Notes: a model not told the origin generated them from the sequence alone. 25,207 nucleotides of DNA from WRIS01 sp964345475 (GCA_964345475.1 CAYFQW010000015.1:1-25207), one strand, 5' to 3'. Counted from the first letter of the stretch, positions 6,542 through 15,611 are shown. A program made the numbers and translations.

Positions 6542-8512
6542 TTGGCGGACAATAAAAAAAATTCAGGCATCAATTCATTAATAGATGCCCTGCGTCAATC
6601 AGGTGTAAATTTCGAGCGGGGTGAGAACCCCTTCGGCGCCGAAGAGACACCGCATCGGTCTGCATCGGCATCGGGCGGAGGAACAAAAACTCCTGGAGGG
6701 GGAGCTTCTGGAAGCCAGCACGTCGAGTTTTCGTTTGCAGAGAACATGGCGTCATGGGGAAAAAAGGCACTTCTTGTTCTCGCGATTGTTATCGTTTTGG
6801 TGGGTCTGGCGAGCTATTGGTGGTTTCATCCCCCCATCAGCATCAACAGCATTGACACATGGAACTTCGTGGGGCTGTTTGTTCTCCTGCCTTTGTTCCT
6901 TATATTTTGGTCACGCTCAATCACGTACAAACGAGGTTCGGCCAAAATAAAGAAAAATGAGGCCAAAGCTAAAAAGTTTAAAATATTGACTTTTATACCT
7001 ATCGGCGTCGTTGTTGTCGGTCTTCTCGGCGGGCTGCTCTCTCTGAGCTTTTTCCCAGGAAATGCAGCAAAATATGCAAGTATTCTCGAGCCCGACACCC
7101 TTAAGTTTTCAGAGGATATCAAGGAGGTAAACTACTCCGAAATACCTATTATCGATCATGGCTCAGCAGAGCTTCTAGGAAACCGTGCCATGGGCTCTAT
7201 CCCCGAGTATGTGAGCCAGTTCGAAGTCTCCTCGCTCTATAGTCAGATTAATTATGAAGAAACCCCGGTACGCATAAGCCCCCTCGGCTATGCCGATATT
7301 TTCAAATGGTGGGCAAACCGCGGGACGGGTATTCCCGCCTATGCCGTCGTTGACATGACTAATCAGGATGCGGAAATCGTCCGTCTTGGTGATGAGGGTA
7401 TCCGCTACTCTGAGTCGGAGCCGCTGGCCCGCAACATCCATCGCTATGTGCAGCTTAAGCATCCCTTTTATATTTTCGACGCAAAGTCATTTGAGGTGGA
7501 CGAGTCGGGTCATCCCTGGTGGATCTGTCCTGTTAAAGAATTTACTATTGGCCTGTTTGGGGGACAGACTATATCTCGAGTTGTTCTTTGTGATGCTGTA
7601 ACAGGCGAATGCCAGGACTTAGCTGTCGAAGACTGTCCTGAATGGGTTGACAGGGTATATCCTGCCGACCTCCTGGTGCAGCAGTATAATTGGCATGGAG
7701 CTTATTCAAGCGGCTGGCTGAATTCGTGGCTCGGTCAGAAAGGTGTTGTACAGACAACGCCTGGAACCAACAATATCCAAGGATATAACTATATCGCCAA
7801 AGATGACGATGTGTGGATGTATTCAGGTGTCACCTCGGCCACGGCGGATAGCTCTATTGTCGGATTTGTTTTGGTTAACCAGAGGACAGCGGAGGCCCAT
7901 TTTTATTCCGTACCAGGCGCTACCGAAGATTCAGCTATGCGTTCGGCTGAGGGGCAGGTACAGCATTTGCACTACAATGCAACTTTCCCTATTCTCATCA
8001 ACATCAACGGTCAGCCAACCTACTTTATGGCCCTTAAGGATCAAGCCGGCCTAGTAAAGATGTTTGCTATGCTCGACATACAGCGCTATCAAAATGTTGC
8101 AGTGGGCGATACTGTTGCAAAAACGCAGGAGGCCTATGTGCAAATGCTGGCCGTCAATGGCGTTATCGACGAAGAAGAAGCCGAAGGCTTGATAAACTTT
8201 GTAGAGATTGAAGGCGTCATTGAGTCGATTGGCCAAGCGGTTATTGATGGTAATACGCATTTTTATGTCAAGCTTGAGGATTCTCCAAAGGTGTACGAGT
8301 TTGCCCTTCCCGAGCTCTTAGAAATTGTGTTGTATGAGACAGGAGACACCATCAGCTTCAACTATATTGAATCAGACTCAATAAACATAGTGCAGTCGAT
8401 AAACTCTGATTTGGAAATATTTTCAAGCGTTCAAACAGACGGGGACGAGTCAGCTTTCACGCTTGATGAACAGGATGTTTCTGCAAGAGACACGGAGGCG
8501 GGTGCAGTATAG
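6542..8512 (+). CDS. Large three-TM envelope protein of unknown function
   Basis: A 656-aa protein. It has a short cytosolic N-terminus with a Ser/Gly-rich stretch (residues 38-58) and three hydrophobic segments at about 75-94, 107-123 and 147-171. A Lys-rich loop (130-147) lies between TM2 and TM3, and the C-terminal region of about 480 residues is probably outside the membrane. The C-terminal region is rich in Trp/Tyr/Asp (GIPAYAVVDM, EWVDRVYPADLL, DDVWMYSGVTS, SAEGQVQHL), and a beta-rich, possibly OB-like stretch follows near 545-600. From memory similar uncharacterised proteins occur in clostridia and other Gram-positives, but I cannot name a family. The TTG start is supported by a strong AAGGAAGGGAG site; an ATG at 6537 is out of frame. 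It sits between aconitase and the ribosomal protein operon, with which no link is apparent. Confidence 0.85.
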   Translation: MADNKKNSGINSLIDALRQSGVNFERGENPFGAEETPHRSASASGGGTKTPGGGASGSQHVEFSFAENMASWGKKALLVLAIVIVLVGLASYWWFHPPISINSIDTWNFVGLFVLLPLFLIFWSRSITYKRGSAKIKKNEAKAKKFKILTFIPIGVVVVGLLGGLLSLSFFPGNAAKYASILEPDTLKFSEDIKEVNYSEIPIIDHGSAELLGNRAMGSIPEYVSQFEVSSLYSQINYEETPVRISPLGYADIFKWWANRGTGIPAYAVVDMTNQDAEIVRLGDEGIRYSESEPLARNIHRYVQLKHPFYIFDAKSFEVDESGHPWWICPVKEFTIGLFGGQTISRVVLCDAVTGECQDLAVEDCPEWVDRVYPADLLVQQYNWHGAYSSGWLNSWLGQKGVVQTTPGTNNIQGYNYIAKDDDVWMYSGVTSATADSSIVGFVLVNQRTAEAHFYSVPGATEDSAMRSAEGQVQHLHYNATFPILININGQPTYFMALKDQAGLVKMFAMLDIQRYQNVAVGDTVAKTQEAYVQMLAVNGVIDEEEAEGLINFVEIEGVIESIGQAVIDGNTHFYVKLEDSPKVYEFALPELLEIVLYETGDTISFNYIESDSINIVQSINSDLEIFSSVQTDGDESAFTLDEQDVSARDTEAGAV

Positions 8513-8628
8513 CCAGGATTCGTTGCTCGAAAGAGAAGGTTTGTGCGACTTTGTCGCCAGCCTCGTATCGTTCTAGGCAAATCCGAGGCTGTGTGATTTA
8601 GTTATTTATGGAAATCTGTACAAATTGC

Positions 8629-8657
8629 TTGACTCGTAAGGAGTCGTGTTCGAGAAT
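8629..8657 (+). promoter_or_regulatory. Predicted rplJL promoter
   Basis: TTGACT (8629-8634) and GAGAAT (8652-8657) are separated by 17 bp. Transcription would start near 8664, just before the L10 leader. Placement fits a dedicated promoter for rplJ-rplL. Confidence 0.5.
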
Positions 8658-8659
8658 AG

Positions 8660-8757
8660 TACTGTTGTAGGACTAGTTCCGCTGCCCAAGACAGCAGGTA
8701 CCGAAAGGTTTAATCGCTGAAGCTCAGACTTCATGTGGCCCGCCGAGGTGGTTTGCA
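8660..8757 (+). ncRNA. Ribosomal protein L10 leader
   Basis: The untranslated leader upstream of rplJ carries recognisable L10-leader features: the helix GCTGCCCAAGACAGC, the GGTACCGAAAGGTTTAATCGC segment near 8697-8716, and the closing CGAGGTGGTTTGC part (from about 8743). By family knowledge the L10(L12)4 complex binds this RNA and represses rplJL. An intrinsic terminator (8770-8809) stands between it and the gene, so control is probably by attenuation as in Bacillus. Exact ends are estimated. This accounts for most of the otherwise gene-free 8513-8873 region. Confidence 0.8.
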
Positions 8758-8769
8758 TATAGTTATTTT

Positions 8770-8809
8770 GCGACCCCTTATGTTTTAGGCATGAGGGGTC
8801 GCTTTTTTT
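8770..8809 (+). terminator. Attenuator terminator upstream of rplJ
   Basis: GCGACCCCTTATG and CATGAGGGGTCGC form a 13-bp stem (one U-G pair) with a 7-nt loop, followed by seven Ts. It lies between the L10 leader and the rplJ ribosome site, so it must be read through for rplJL expression. Confidence 0.85.
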
Positions 8810-8873
8810 AAAGCAAAGACCCACCCTCATATGACGGGGCGGAGCTCGATATGCTTTAAAAGGAGGTGTATGT

Positions 8874-9395
8874 ATGCCAAATCTAAAGAATCAAGAAACG
8901 TTAGCCGAGATTAAAGAGAATCTTGCAGACATTAAAGCTTTATGGGTTGTAGACTACCGCGGTCTTACGGTTAAAGAAATCCAGACCTTACGGAGATCTG
9001 TTACCGAGGCTGGTGCAGAAGTAAAAGTTTATAAGAACACTCTGATGAACATAGCTTTGGAAGATCTCGAAATGCCTTCTTTAGGCGAGGTTTTGGAGGG
9101 CCCTTCTGCTTTTGTTTTTTCGGAGGAAGACCCAGTTGCTTCTGCGAAAGCCCTCAAAGATTTTACTAAGAAAAACAAGAACCTTACCATCAAGGGCGGT
9201 ATGATGGACGGAGCCTTTGTTGATGCAGCGCAGCTCGGAGCAATTGCCGCACTGCCTTCACGCGAGGAGCTCATGGCGAAGCTGCTTGGTACTATTTCCA
9301 ACCCCTTGGTCAAGATGGTTCGTGTTGCAAATGGCCCAATGGAGGCGTTTGCGCGTTGCGTGTCTCAGATTGCCGAGCAGAAGCCGGCGGCTTAA
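8874..9395 (+). CDS. rplJ: 50S ribosomal protein L10
   Basis: A 173-aa L10 (uL10), the base of the ribosomal stalk. It binds 23S rRNA through its N-terminal domain and L7/L12 dimers through its C-terminal helix. Family features include an N-terminal LADIKALWVVDYRGLTVKEI segment, VKVYKNTLMNIAL, and a Gly-rich IKGGMMDGAFVDA stretch; length is typical. Start choice is firm because AAAAGGAGG precedes the ATG. It is the first gene of an rplJ-rplL unit controlled by the L10 leader and attenuator; rplK/rplA are not adjacent here. Confidence 0.98.
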   Translation: MPNLKNQETLAEIKENLADIKALWVVDYRGLTVKEIQTLRRSVTEAGAEVKVYKNTLMNIALEDLEMPSLGEVLEGPSAFVFSEEDPVASAKALKDFTKKNKNLTIKGGMMDGAFVDAAQLGAIAALPSREELMAKLLGTISNPLVKMVRVANGPMEAFARCVSQIAEQKPAA

Positions 9396-9491
9396 TGCGG
9401 GTACTTCGTTTGTATGCGCGTAAGACTGGAAGAAATTAGCCCAGAATGGGTAAACTGAAGGCCTCATGATTGCCGTCAGAAGAGTTTATTG

Positions 9492-9516
9492 AAACCCAGA
9501 CCGTAGGGTTGGGTTT
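9492..9516 (+). other. Hairpin in the rplJ-rplL spacer
   Basis: AAACCCA (9492-9498) and TGGGTTT (9510-9516) can form a 7-bp stem with an 11-nt loop, ending 6 nt before the rplL AGGAG site. There is no U-run, so it is not a terminator. It may influence rplL translation or transcript processing. Confidence 0.35.
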
Positions 9517-9534
9517 AAGAAAAGGAGTTTTATT

Positions 9535-9915
9535 ATGGCTGTCACTCGTGAAGAGATTGTAGAAGCTTTGAAGGAAATGCCAGCACTTGAGCTTTCCGAA
9601 CTTGTTAAAGAACTTGAAGAGGTATTCGGCGTTTCTGCTGCTGCTCCTGTAGCTGCTGTTGCTGCTCCTGCAGCAGGCGGCGATGATGCTGCTGCTGAAG
9701 AGCAGACAGAGTTTGATGTTGTTCTCGAAGGCTTTGGCGACAACAAGATTGCTGTTATCAAGGTTGTTCGTGAGATCACCGGTCTTGGCCTGAAGGAGGC
9801 CAAAGGACTGGTCGAGAGCGCACCTGCTCCTATCCAGGAGGCTGTTGCTAAGGATAAGGCTGACGAGCTCAAGGCTAAGCTCGAAGAAGCCGGTGCTGCT
9901 ATCACCATCAAATAA
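9535..9915 (+). CDS. rplL: 50S ribosomal protein L7/L12
   Basis: A 126-aa stalk protein that recruits and stimulates translational GTPases; several copies attach to L10. The N-terminal dimerisation helices (EEIVEALKEMPALELSEL) are followed by an Ala-rich hinge (about residues 38-57). The conserved C-terminal domain contains FDVVLEGFGDNKIAVIKVVR, GLGLKEAKGLVE and the terminal GAAITIK. The AAGGAG ribosome site is strong. The 139-bp gap to rplJ is longer than usual. A terminator follows at 10012-10042, so rplJL appears to be a two-gene unit. Confidence 0.98.
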   Translation: MAVTREEIVEALKEMPALELSELVKELEEVFGVSAAAPVAAVAAPAAGGDDAAAEEQTEFDVVLEGFGDNKIAVIKVVREITGLGLKEAKGLVESAPAPIQEAVAKDKADELKAKLEEAGAAITIK

Positions 9916-10011
9916 GCAAGCGCTTAAAACATAAACAAGGTGACTAGGTGCCGCTCAGAAGCTTTTTCTTTGCGCCACGAGCTGAAATAGTTTACACCTA
10001 GGAAACGATTG

Positions 10012-10042
10012 CAGGGGAGGATCTTGGTTCTCCCCTGTTTTA
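10012..10042 (+). terminator. Terminator of the rplJL unit
   Basis: CAGGGGAG (10012-10019) and CTCCCCTG (10030-10037) form a perfect 8-bp stem with a 10-nt loop followed by TTTTAT. Upstream, CTAGGTG (9944-9950) and CACCTAG (9995-10001) also pair, so the 3' UTR of rplL is structured. Confidence 0.8.
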
Positions 10043-10102
10043 TGTATAGTGTAACCACGCAGTAGGGGTATGCACGACTGCCTGGAAGAAAGGAACACCG
10101 TT

Positions 10103-11371
10103 ATGCAGATGGGATACTTTAAGTCAGCATGGAATGATGTCAAGGGGTCGCCGGGCTGGGTGGGGAAGATGTTTATACTCACACTGCTGCTTTTCATACC
10201 CATTTTTGGACAAATCGTAGTGTACGGATATTTGTTCGGCTGGGCTCGCGATGCAGCATGGGGTCTTCAGTCACCGCTTCCTCGCAAGATATTCGCAAAC
10301 GAAGATGGAAAGCTATATAGTCGAGGATTCTTTATTCTAGTTCTTGGATTAGTACTGTCTATTGTCCCTGTCGTATTATTGTTCGTCACTCTCTCCTTGG
10401 CGGGCGCTATGGGAGTAGGCGTGGCGCATGATCGCGGTGCTGCCTTTGCGATAATTATCGGACTCCTCACGTTTGTGGCGGGAGTAGCCACGTTCGCTGC
10501 GATTTTCGTCGTGATATTTATTAACTGGGTCGGCTCGATGCGTATTAGCATCTACGGAAATCTTTCGGCTGGATTCCAATTTAAAAAAATAATCGCAATG
10601 ATTAAGAAAGATTTTAATGGACTGCTTCGTATTTTTGGCATGTATCTTATCTTGTCTATCTGCCTCTCCATCATATCAAGCATTCTCAGTTCTGTTATAG
10701 GATTTGTGATAGCTGCTGTTGCAATAGGCGCAGTAGGCAGCAGCATCGGCTTATCGAACGGCGCTGATACTTCATCTATCGGCATGATAGTAGCTGCGGG
10801 AGGCGTTTCCATTGTCCTGTCACTCATGCTCGCCTACATAACAGCAGTGCTGGGAGTTTTTATTCAGACAATGGTTACGCGTGCGCTTGGTTATTGGCTT
10901 CGCTTCTTCGATGTTCCGTCCTGGCGTGGACAAGATGACCCGATGCCTTTCGAGCTACAACAGGCAATGCCTCCCATGTATCAGACCGCACCTCCGGTCT
11001 ATCAGGCTACGCCTCAAGCTCAACAGGCAGTCCCTATGTACCAGCAGCAGTACGCACCTCCCGTTCAGCAAGGGGCACCCATATATCAAGGAGCTCCCAT
11101 TCCGCAGGGAACACCTGACTTTTCTCAGGCGACGATTCCAGGGCAGTATCCAGGCCCCGAGTCGCAACAAGGTACGCCTCCTGCGTACCAGACAAGCCCC
11201 GAGGCGCAGCAGGGTATGCCTCCTGCGTATCAAGCAGGCCCTGAAGCGCAACAAGGCACGCCCTCTGCTCAGCAGCAGATGAGCCCTGAGATACCGCAAG
11301 CAGAGAATGATGTAGTGTCAGCTCAGCAGGATATACCCTCGGATCAGCAAGGAACACCTCCCGCGCAGTAA
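10103..11371 (+). CDS. DUF4013-like integral membrane protein with Pro/Gln-rich tail
   Basis: A 422-aa multi-pass membrane protein. The N-terminal SAWNDVKGSPGWVGKMFI segment, followed by a hydrophobic stretch and GYLFGWARDAAW, resembles the start of DUF4013 proteins. Hydrophobic segments lie at about residues 24-45, 78-99, 112-140, 176-212 and 226-258. The last ~130 residues are a low-complexity Pro/Gln/Ala tail with 14-aa repeats, probably cytosolic and disordered. I chose the ATG at 10103 because AAAGGA lies 8 nt upstream; an in-frame ATG at 10070 has no such site. By family knowledge DUF4013 has no established function. It is convergent with tex and separated from it by a shared terminator. 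Confidence 0.8.
   Translation: MQMGYFKSAWNDVKGSPGWVGKMFILTLLLFIPIFGQIVVYGYLFGWARDAAWGLQSPLPRKIFANEDGKLYSRGFFILVLGLVLSIVPVVLLFVTLSLAGAMGVGVAHDRGAAFAIIIGLLTFVAGVATFAAIFVVIFINWVGSMRISIYGNLSAGFQFKKIIAMIKKDFNGLLRIFGMYLILSICLSIISSILSSVIGFVIAAVAIGAVGSSIGLSNGADTSSIGMIVAAGGVSIVLSLMLAYITAVLGVFIQTMVTRALGYWLRFFDVPSWRGQDDPMPFELQQAMPPMYQTAPPVYQATPQAQQAVPMYQQQYAPPVQQGAPIYQGAPIPQGTPDFSQATIPGQYPGPESQQGTPPAYQTSPEAQQGMPPAYQAGPEAQQGTPSAQQQMSPEIPQAENDVVSAQQDIPSDQQGTPPAQ
11159..11287 (+). repeat. In-frame 42-bp repeats encoding a Pro/Gln-rich tail
   Basis: Three consecutive units (11159-11200, 11201-11242, 11243-11287) encode variants of the 14-aa sequence EAQQGxPPAYQxxP; the third is 45 bp and more diverged. Looser related units (QGAPIYQ, VYQATPQAQQ) extend upstream to about 10960. 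Such arrays can expand or contract by recombination, changing tail length. Confidence 0.75.
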
Positions 11372-11413
11372 TAGAGGGGGAGGCCTGTACGGGGTCAACC
11401 AGGGTCACGAAAA

Positions 11414-11444
11414 CGAAAAGGAGGGCAGGGAGCCCTCCTTTTCG
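11414..11444. terminator. Bidirectional terminator between the DUF4013-like gene and tex
   Basis: CGAAAAGGAGGGC and GCCCTCCTTTTCG form a 13-bp stem with a 5-nt loop. The A/T-rich outer stem provides a U-run in both directions, suiting the convergent genes on either side. Confidence 0.85.
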
Positions 11445-11486
11445 CTTCTCTCAGGCTTCTGTATGCCTCTCCTCGTGTTTCAACCC

Positions 11487-13637
11487 TCAGCTGGCTTTTA
11501 TCATTGTGAGGGATATCCTTTCTCTCTCCTCATCCTTATCAAGAACCCACACCCGCACGGTGTCTCCGAGTGAAACCACCTCGCTCGGGTGTTTGATGAA
11601 GCGATCAGCCATTTTGGATATGTGGACCAGGCCGTCTTGCTCTACACCTATATCAATAAAGGCACCAAAATCGACGACGTTGCGAACGGTGCCGGAAAGC
11701 TCCATACCCGTCTCAAGATCGTCGAAGCTGCGGATATTTCTGCTGAATACCACCTCGGGAGCTTCATCGCGCGGGTCCCGCCCAGGTTTCTCTAACTCAG
11801 AGACAATGTCTTTCAAAGTAGGCAATCCGACCTCGAGCTCAAGAGCAAGCCCTGAAACATCGCCGAGCGCCTCTTCGATTCCTTGAATGCCCTCGTTTGT
11901 CAGCTCTTCCAACTTGGTGTCACAGCGCTTGAGAACCTCACGTGCTATGGGGTAGCTTTCAGGATGGACGCTCGTTGCGTCGAGAGGGTTATGGCCCCCC
12001 GAGATGCGAAGGAAGCCAGCACAGTTTTGGAAGGCTTTTGCGCCTAAGCCTGGCACCTTCTTTAACTCCCTTCGATCAGTAAATGCCCCCTGCTCTTCAC
12101 GATAGCTGACGATGTTTTTAGCCACACTCGCATTGATGCCTGCGACGTAGGTTAAAAGGCTTGCGCTTGCCGTATTGAGATCGACACTGACGCGATTGAC
12201 TACACTTTCTACAACGTTGGCGAGCGCATTTTCGAGGGCGCTTTGATTCATATCGTGCTGATATTGACCGACACCGATAGATTTGGGCGATATCTTGACG
12301 AGCTCTGCCAAAGGGTCCTGTAAGCGTCTCCCCAGGCTCATGGCGCCCCGTGTACTTACATCGAGGTCAGGGTATTCTTCACTCGCAAGCTTGGAGGCTG
12401 AGTACACGGAGGCACCAGCCTCGTTGACGATGGTGTATTGCAGGGCTGCATTCGACTCTTCTATATAGGAGGCAACGAACTCTTCTGTCTCACGGCTTGC
12501 TGTTCCATTGCCTACAGCGATTAGGTTTATGTGGTGTTTTTCCGTGAAGTACGCCAACTTCTCCTTTGATTTTTTCACCTCGGAGCGGGGAGGAGTAGGG
12601 TAGATAGTGGTGTAGTCGAGAAGGTTCCCATACTCGTCGAGTACGGCGAGCTTGCATCCTGTGCGATACCCTGGATCGATAGCGATTATCCGGGCATTGC
12701 GCACAGGGCGCTGCAATAAAAGCTTTTCGGTGTTTTGAGCGAATACCTTGATGGCTTCCGAGTTAGCGCGCTCGCTCAATTCTGCTCTCATTTCTCGTTC
12801 CAGTGAGGGGGCGATGAGACGCTTGTAGCTGTCCTCTATGCTTGTCCGGAGAACTTCGCTAAAGACGCTTGGCCGCTTCACGATGCGTCGTTCAAGCTGC
12901 TCGACAGCATAGGCGCTGTCCATCTGCACTTTGACACGAAGTTTTTCTTCTTTTTCGCCCCTATTGAGTGCAAGGATGCGATGGTTGGGGATACGGGAAA
13001 GGGGTTCAGAATACCCGTAATACGCACTGTAGCTTGCCTTTTCGTCCTTGCAGATTGCCTCCGACACCAAGAGTCCCCTTTGTCGGGTAATACGGCGCAG
13101 AAAGGCCCGATGCTCGGCATCATCCGAAATCATCTCCGCAATAATATCGAGCGCACCTTGGAGAGCGGTTTCAGGGGTTGTGTAGCTTCCTGTATCACAC
13201 ACATACGCAGCTGCGACTACGAGAGGCTTATTCTGGGTTTGCCCCTGGGCTAAAATCTGCAAGGCTAAAGGTTCGAGTCCGGCATCGCGTGCTTTTGATG
13301 CACGAGTGGTGCGCTTCTTTTTAAAGGGCTTGTAGAGATCCTCCACACTTTGCATTATCGATGCAGACTCAATTTTAGCCCTGAGCTCGGGGCTTAATGA
13401 ACCCTGTTTGTCGATAAGGTCTATGACCTCCACTTTCCGAGCTTCAAGCTTCTTGAGGTAATCGATTCGTTCATCAAGTTCTCGCAGTTCAAGATCGTTG
13501 ATGCCGCCGGTAGCCTCCTTGCGATAGCGAGCAATAAAGGGTATGGTATTCCCTTGCTCGATGAGATTCATAACTGTTTTCACTTGCCCAGGCTCGAGTT
13601 TGAATTCTGCAGCAATTTGTCTTTGGATATCCGACAC
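11487..13637 (-). CDS. tex: Tex-family RNA-binding transcription accessory protein
   Basis: A 716-aa cytosolic Tex protein, typical length. Domains in order: the N-terminal helical Tex region (IPFIARYRKEATGG at 32-45; YKPFKKKRTTRASKARDAGLEPLA from 102); a YqgF/RNase H-like fold near 316-440 (IAIDPGYRTGCKLAVLD); tandem helix-hairpin-helix segments near 487-550 (YVAGINASVAKNIVSYRE, VPGLGAKAFQNCAGFLRI); and a C-terminal S1 RNA-binding domain at about 643-713 (VVDFGAFIDIGVEQDGLVHIS). By family knowledge Tex binds nucleic acid and influences transcription; its precise role is unsettled. It starts with GTG at 13637, preceded by AAAGAGAG. It is convergent with the DUF4013-like gene and divergent from an ABC exporter 101 bp away. 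Confidence 0.97.
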   Translation of the reverse strand: MSDIQRQIAAEFKLEPGQVKTVMNLIEQGNTIPFIARYRKEATGGINDLELRELDERIDYLKKLEARKVEVIDLIDKQGSLSPELRAKIESASIMQSVEDLYKPFKKKRTTRASKARDAGLEPLALQILAQGQTQNKPLVVAAAYVCDTGSYTTPETALQGALDIIAEMISDDAEHRAFLRRITRQRGLLVSEAICKDEKASYSAYYGYSEPLSRIPNHRILALNRGEKEEKLRVKVQMDSAYAVEQLERRIVKRPSVFSEVLRTSIEDSYKRLIAPSLEREMRAELSERANSEAIKVFAQNTEKLLLQRPVRNARIIAIDPGYRTGCKLAVLDEYGNLLDYTTIYPTPPRSEVKKSKEKLAYFTEKHHINLIAVGNGTASRETEEFVASYIEESNAALQYTIVNEAGASVYSASKLASEEYPDLDVSTRGAMSLGRRLQDPLAELVKISPKSIGVGQYQHDMNQSALENALANVVESVVNRVSVDLNTASASLLTYVAGINASVAKNIVSYREEQGAFTDRRELKKVPGLGAKAFQNCAGFLRISGGHNPLDATSVHPESYPIAREVLKRCDTKLEELTNEGIQGIEEALGDVSGLALELEVGLPTLKDIVSELEKPGRDPRDEAPEVVFSRNIRSFDDLETGMELSGTVRNVVDFGAFIDIGVEQDGLVHISKMADRFIKHPSEVVSLGDTVRVWVLDKDEERERISLTMIKAS

Positions 13638-13681
13638 GTTTTCTCTCTTTCGGCTTGAATCTTCAGTTCTGGCGTGAGTGC

Positions 13682-13709
13682 TTGAGACTCAGTTATTTTA
13701 TGGCATAAT
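13682..13709 (+). promoter_or_regulatory. Predicted promoter of the ABC exporter gene
   Basis: TTGAGA (13682-13687), a 16-bp spacer and CATAAT (13704-13709) with an upstream TGG (extended -10) form a good sigma-70-type promoter 30 bp before the start codon. Confidence 0.55.
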
Positions 13710-13738
13710 CAAAAAGTAGGCTATAGGAAAGGGCGGAT

Positions 13739-15529
13739 ATGAGCAAGGAAAGCCCATCGACAACTCGACGGACACTTCATTATTATTGGCTGGTTACAAG
13801 CAAGCATAAGGGCTTGTTTGCGACGCTTCTCGTTTCGACGGTAGCTTTTTCAGCCCTTCTCTCATATGGAAATCCCTATGTCATGAGCTTAATCGTGGAT
13901 AGGGTAAGTGCGGGGCCCGTAGCCTCCGACAAGGTGTTTAGCGTCTTCGGTCCCTATATCATAGCCCTTATTGCCCTCAACTTCTTCGGGCAAGTTGCAA
14001 GCAAGCTGCAGGATTACACGATGTATAAGCTCGAGATTGCCGCTGCCTACGACTTAGCGACCATGTCTTTTGATGCTTTAAGCAATCAGTCTATGTCTTT
14101 TCATTCCAATCGTTTCGGCGGCACTCTCGTCAGCCAGACCACCAAATTTATGAGCGCATACCAACTGCTTCTAGAAACAATAACATTTCCCTTTTTGCCG
14201 GTAATATGCTCCGTAATTTTTACCTGCGCCCTGCTTATACCTCGCGTACCGGTCTATGTGGCCATCCTTATGGTGCTTTTAGCCATATATGCAGCCGTTT
14301 CGTACTATATGTACAAGCGGATACTGTCGCTTAATGAAGATGCTGCAGGCGCCCAGAACCTTCTTTCGGGTGAACTGTCCGATTCTGTGGGCAATATATT
14401 AGCGGTGAAAACGTACGGACGGGAAGATTACGAACGGAGCTTGTTCGATAAGGCGAACCGGGAAGTGGTCAAGAAGGATTCCAAGCGTATGTGGGCCTCC
14501 CTGACGCGGGGGATTGTCACCGCAATTATAGCTCTTGTTATTATGTCGGTGGCTTCCGTCTTTATCGCAGGGGGAAATGCCTGGTACGGCATAAGCCCTG
14601 GCACTTTGGTGGTTATGTTTACCTATACCTATACCGTTACCAATCAGTTCAATTTTATTAACAACGGTCTTCAGCGGTTCAATCGGGCTTTTGGAGATGC
14701 GAGTGGCATGACGAAGATCCTTGACGAGCCGCGACTTGTTGCAGATAAGCCCGACGCCCAAGCTTTGGAGGTGCGAGAAGGTGAGATATATTTCAAGAAT
14801 ATCGGCTTTTGGTACACCGATGGCGATACTTGCACGCAGGTCTTCGATGGCTTTGACCTTTATATCCCCGCAGGTCAACGTGTGGGTTTAGTAGGAATGA
14901 GCGGCGCAGGAAAGACAACGCTCACGAAGTTGCTTTTGAGGTTGTCGGATATTCAGGAAGGATACATTTTCGTAGACGGGCAGGATATCGCAAGCACGAC
15001 ACAGCAGTCGCTGCGCAGGCAAATCGCCTACGTTCCTCAGGAGTCAATTTTATTTCATCGAAGTGTAGCCGAGAATATTGCCTATGGACGGCCTGATGCA
15101 AGCATGGAAGAAATTCGGGAAGCAGCTCGACAGGCCAACGCCCTTGAATTCATCGAGCGTCTGCCAGAAGGCTTTGAAACAATTACGGGCGAGAGGGGAG
15201 TCAAGCTTTCCGGCGGACAGCGTCAGCGCATAGTGATAGCACGGGCTCTGTTGGCTGACTGCCCCGTGCTCGTACTTGACGAGGCTACCAGTGCCCTGGA
15301 TTCAGAAAGCGAACAACTTGTACAAGATGCCCTCGCAACACTGATGAAGGGCCGAACATCCATAGTCGTTGCCCATCGTCTTTCGACTGTCGCGAGCCTC
15401 GATAGGATAGTCGTGCTTGGAGACGGCCGCGTTGTCGAAGATGGCCCGCATGAAGAGCTTATTGCGGCAGATGGGGAGTATGCTCAACTTTGGAGCCGCC
15501 AAACAGGTGCCTATCTCGAACAAGACTGA
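13739..15529 (+). CDS. ABC exporter, fused TMD-NBD half-transporter
   Basis: A 596-aa type IV (MsbA/MDR-like) ABC half-transporter that should work as a homodimer in the cytoplasmic membrane. The transmembrane domain covers about residues 25-310 with six hydrophobic segments. The nucleotide-binding domain has Walker A GMSGAGKT (386-393, Lys392), Q-loop Gln434, signature LSGGQ (490-494), Walker B LVLDE (511-515, Glu515) and the switch His546 in VAHRLST. All catalytic residues are intact. The ATG at 13739 has a GGAAAGGGCGG site upstream. It is monocistronic, divergent from tex and convergent with the MscS gene. The substrate cannot be read from the sequence; lipid, peptide or drug export are all possible. 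Confidence 0.95.
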   Translation: MSKESPSTTRRTLHYYWLVTSKHKGLFATLLVSTVAFSALLSYGNPYVMSLIVDRVSAGPVASDKVFSVFGPYIIALIALNFFGQVASKLQDYTMYKLEIAAAYDLATMSFDALSNQSMSFHSNRFGGTLVSQTTKFMSAYQLLLETITFPFLPVICSVIFTCALLIPRVPVYVAILMVLLAIYAAVSYYMYKRILSLNEDAAGAQNLLSGELSDSVGNILAVKTYGREDYERSLFDKANREVVKKDSKRMWASLTRGIVTAIIALVIMSVASVFIAGGNAWYGISPGTLVVMFTYTYTVTNQFNFINNGLQRFNRAFGDASGMTKILDEPRLVADKPDAQALEVREGEIYFKNIGFWYTDGDTCTQVFDGFDLYIPAGQRVGLVGMSGAGKTTLTKLLLRLSDIQEGYIFVDGQDIASTTQQSLRRQIAYVPQESILFHRSVAENIAYGRPDASMEEIREAARQANALEFIERLPEGFETITGERGVKLSGGQRQRIVIARALLADCPVLVLDEATSALDSESEQLVQDALATLMKGRTSIVVAHRLSTVASLDRIVVLGDGRVVEDGPHEELIAADGEYAQLWSRQTGAYLEQD

Positions 15530-15611
15530 TACGCGTTTCCGTAGCTTGTTGGCGATGGAGAGCAAACGACTGTTAAGAGCGTGTCAGACGTCCATCAAAC
15601 GTTTGCGTATT

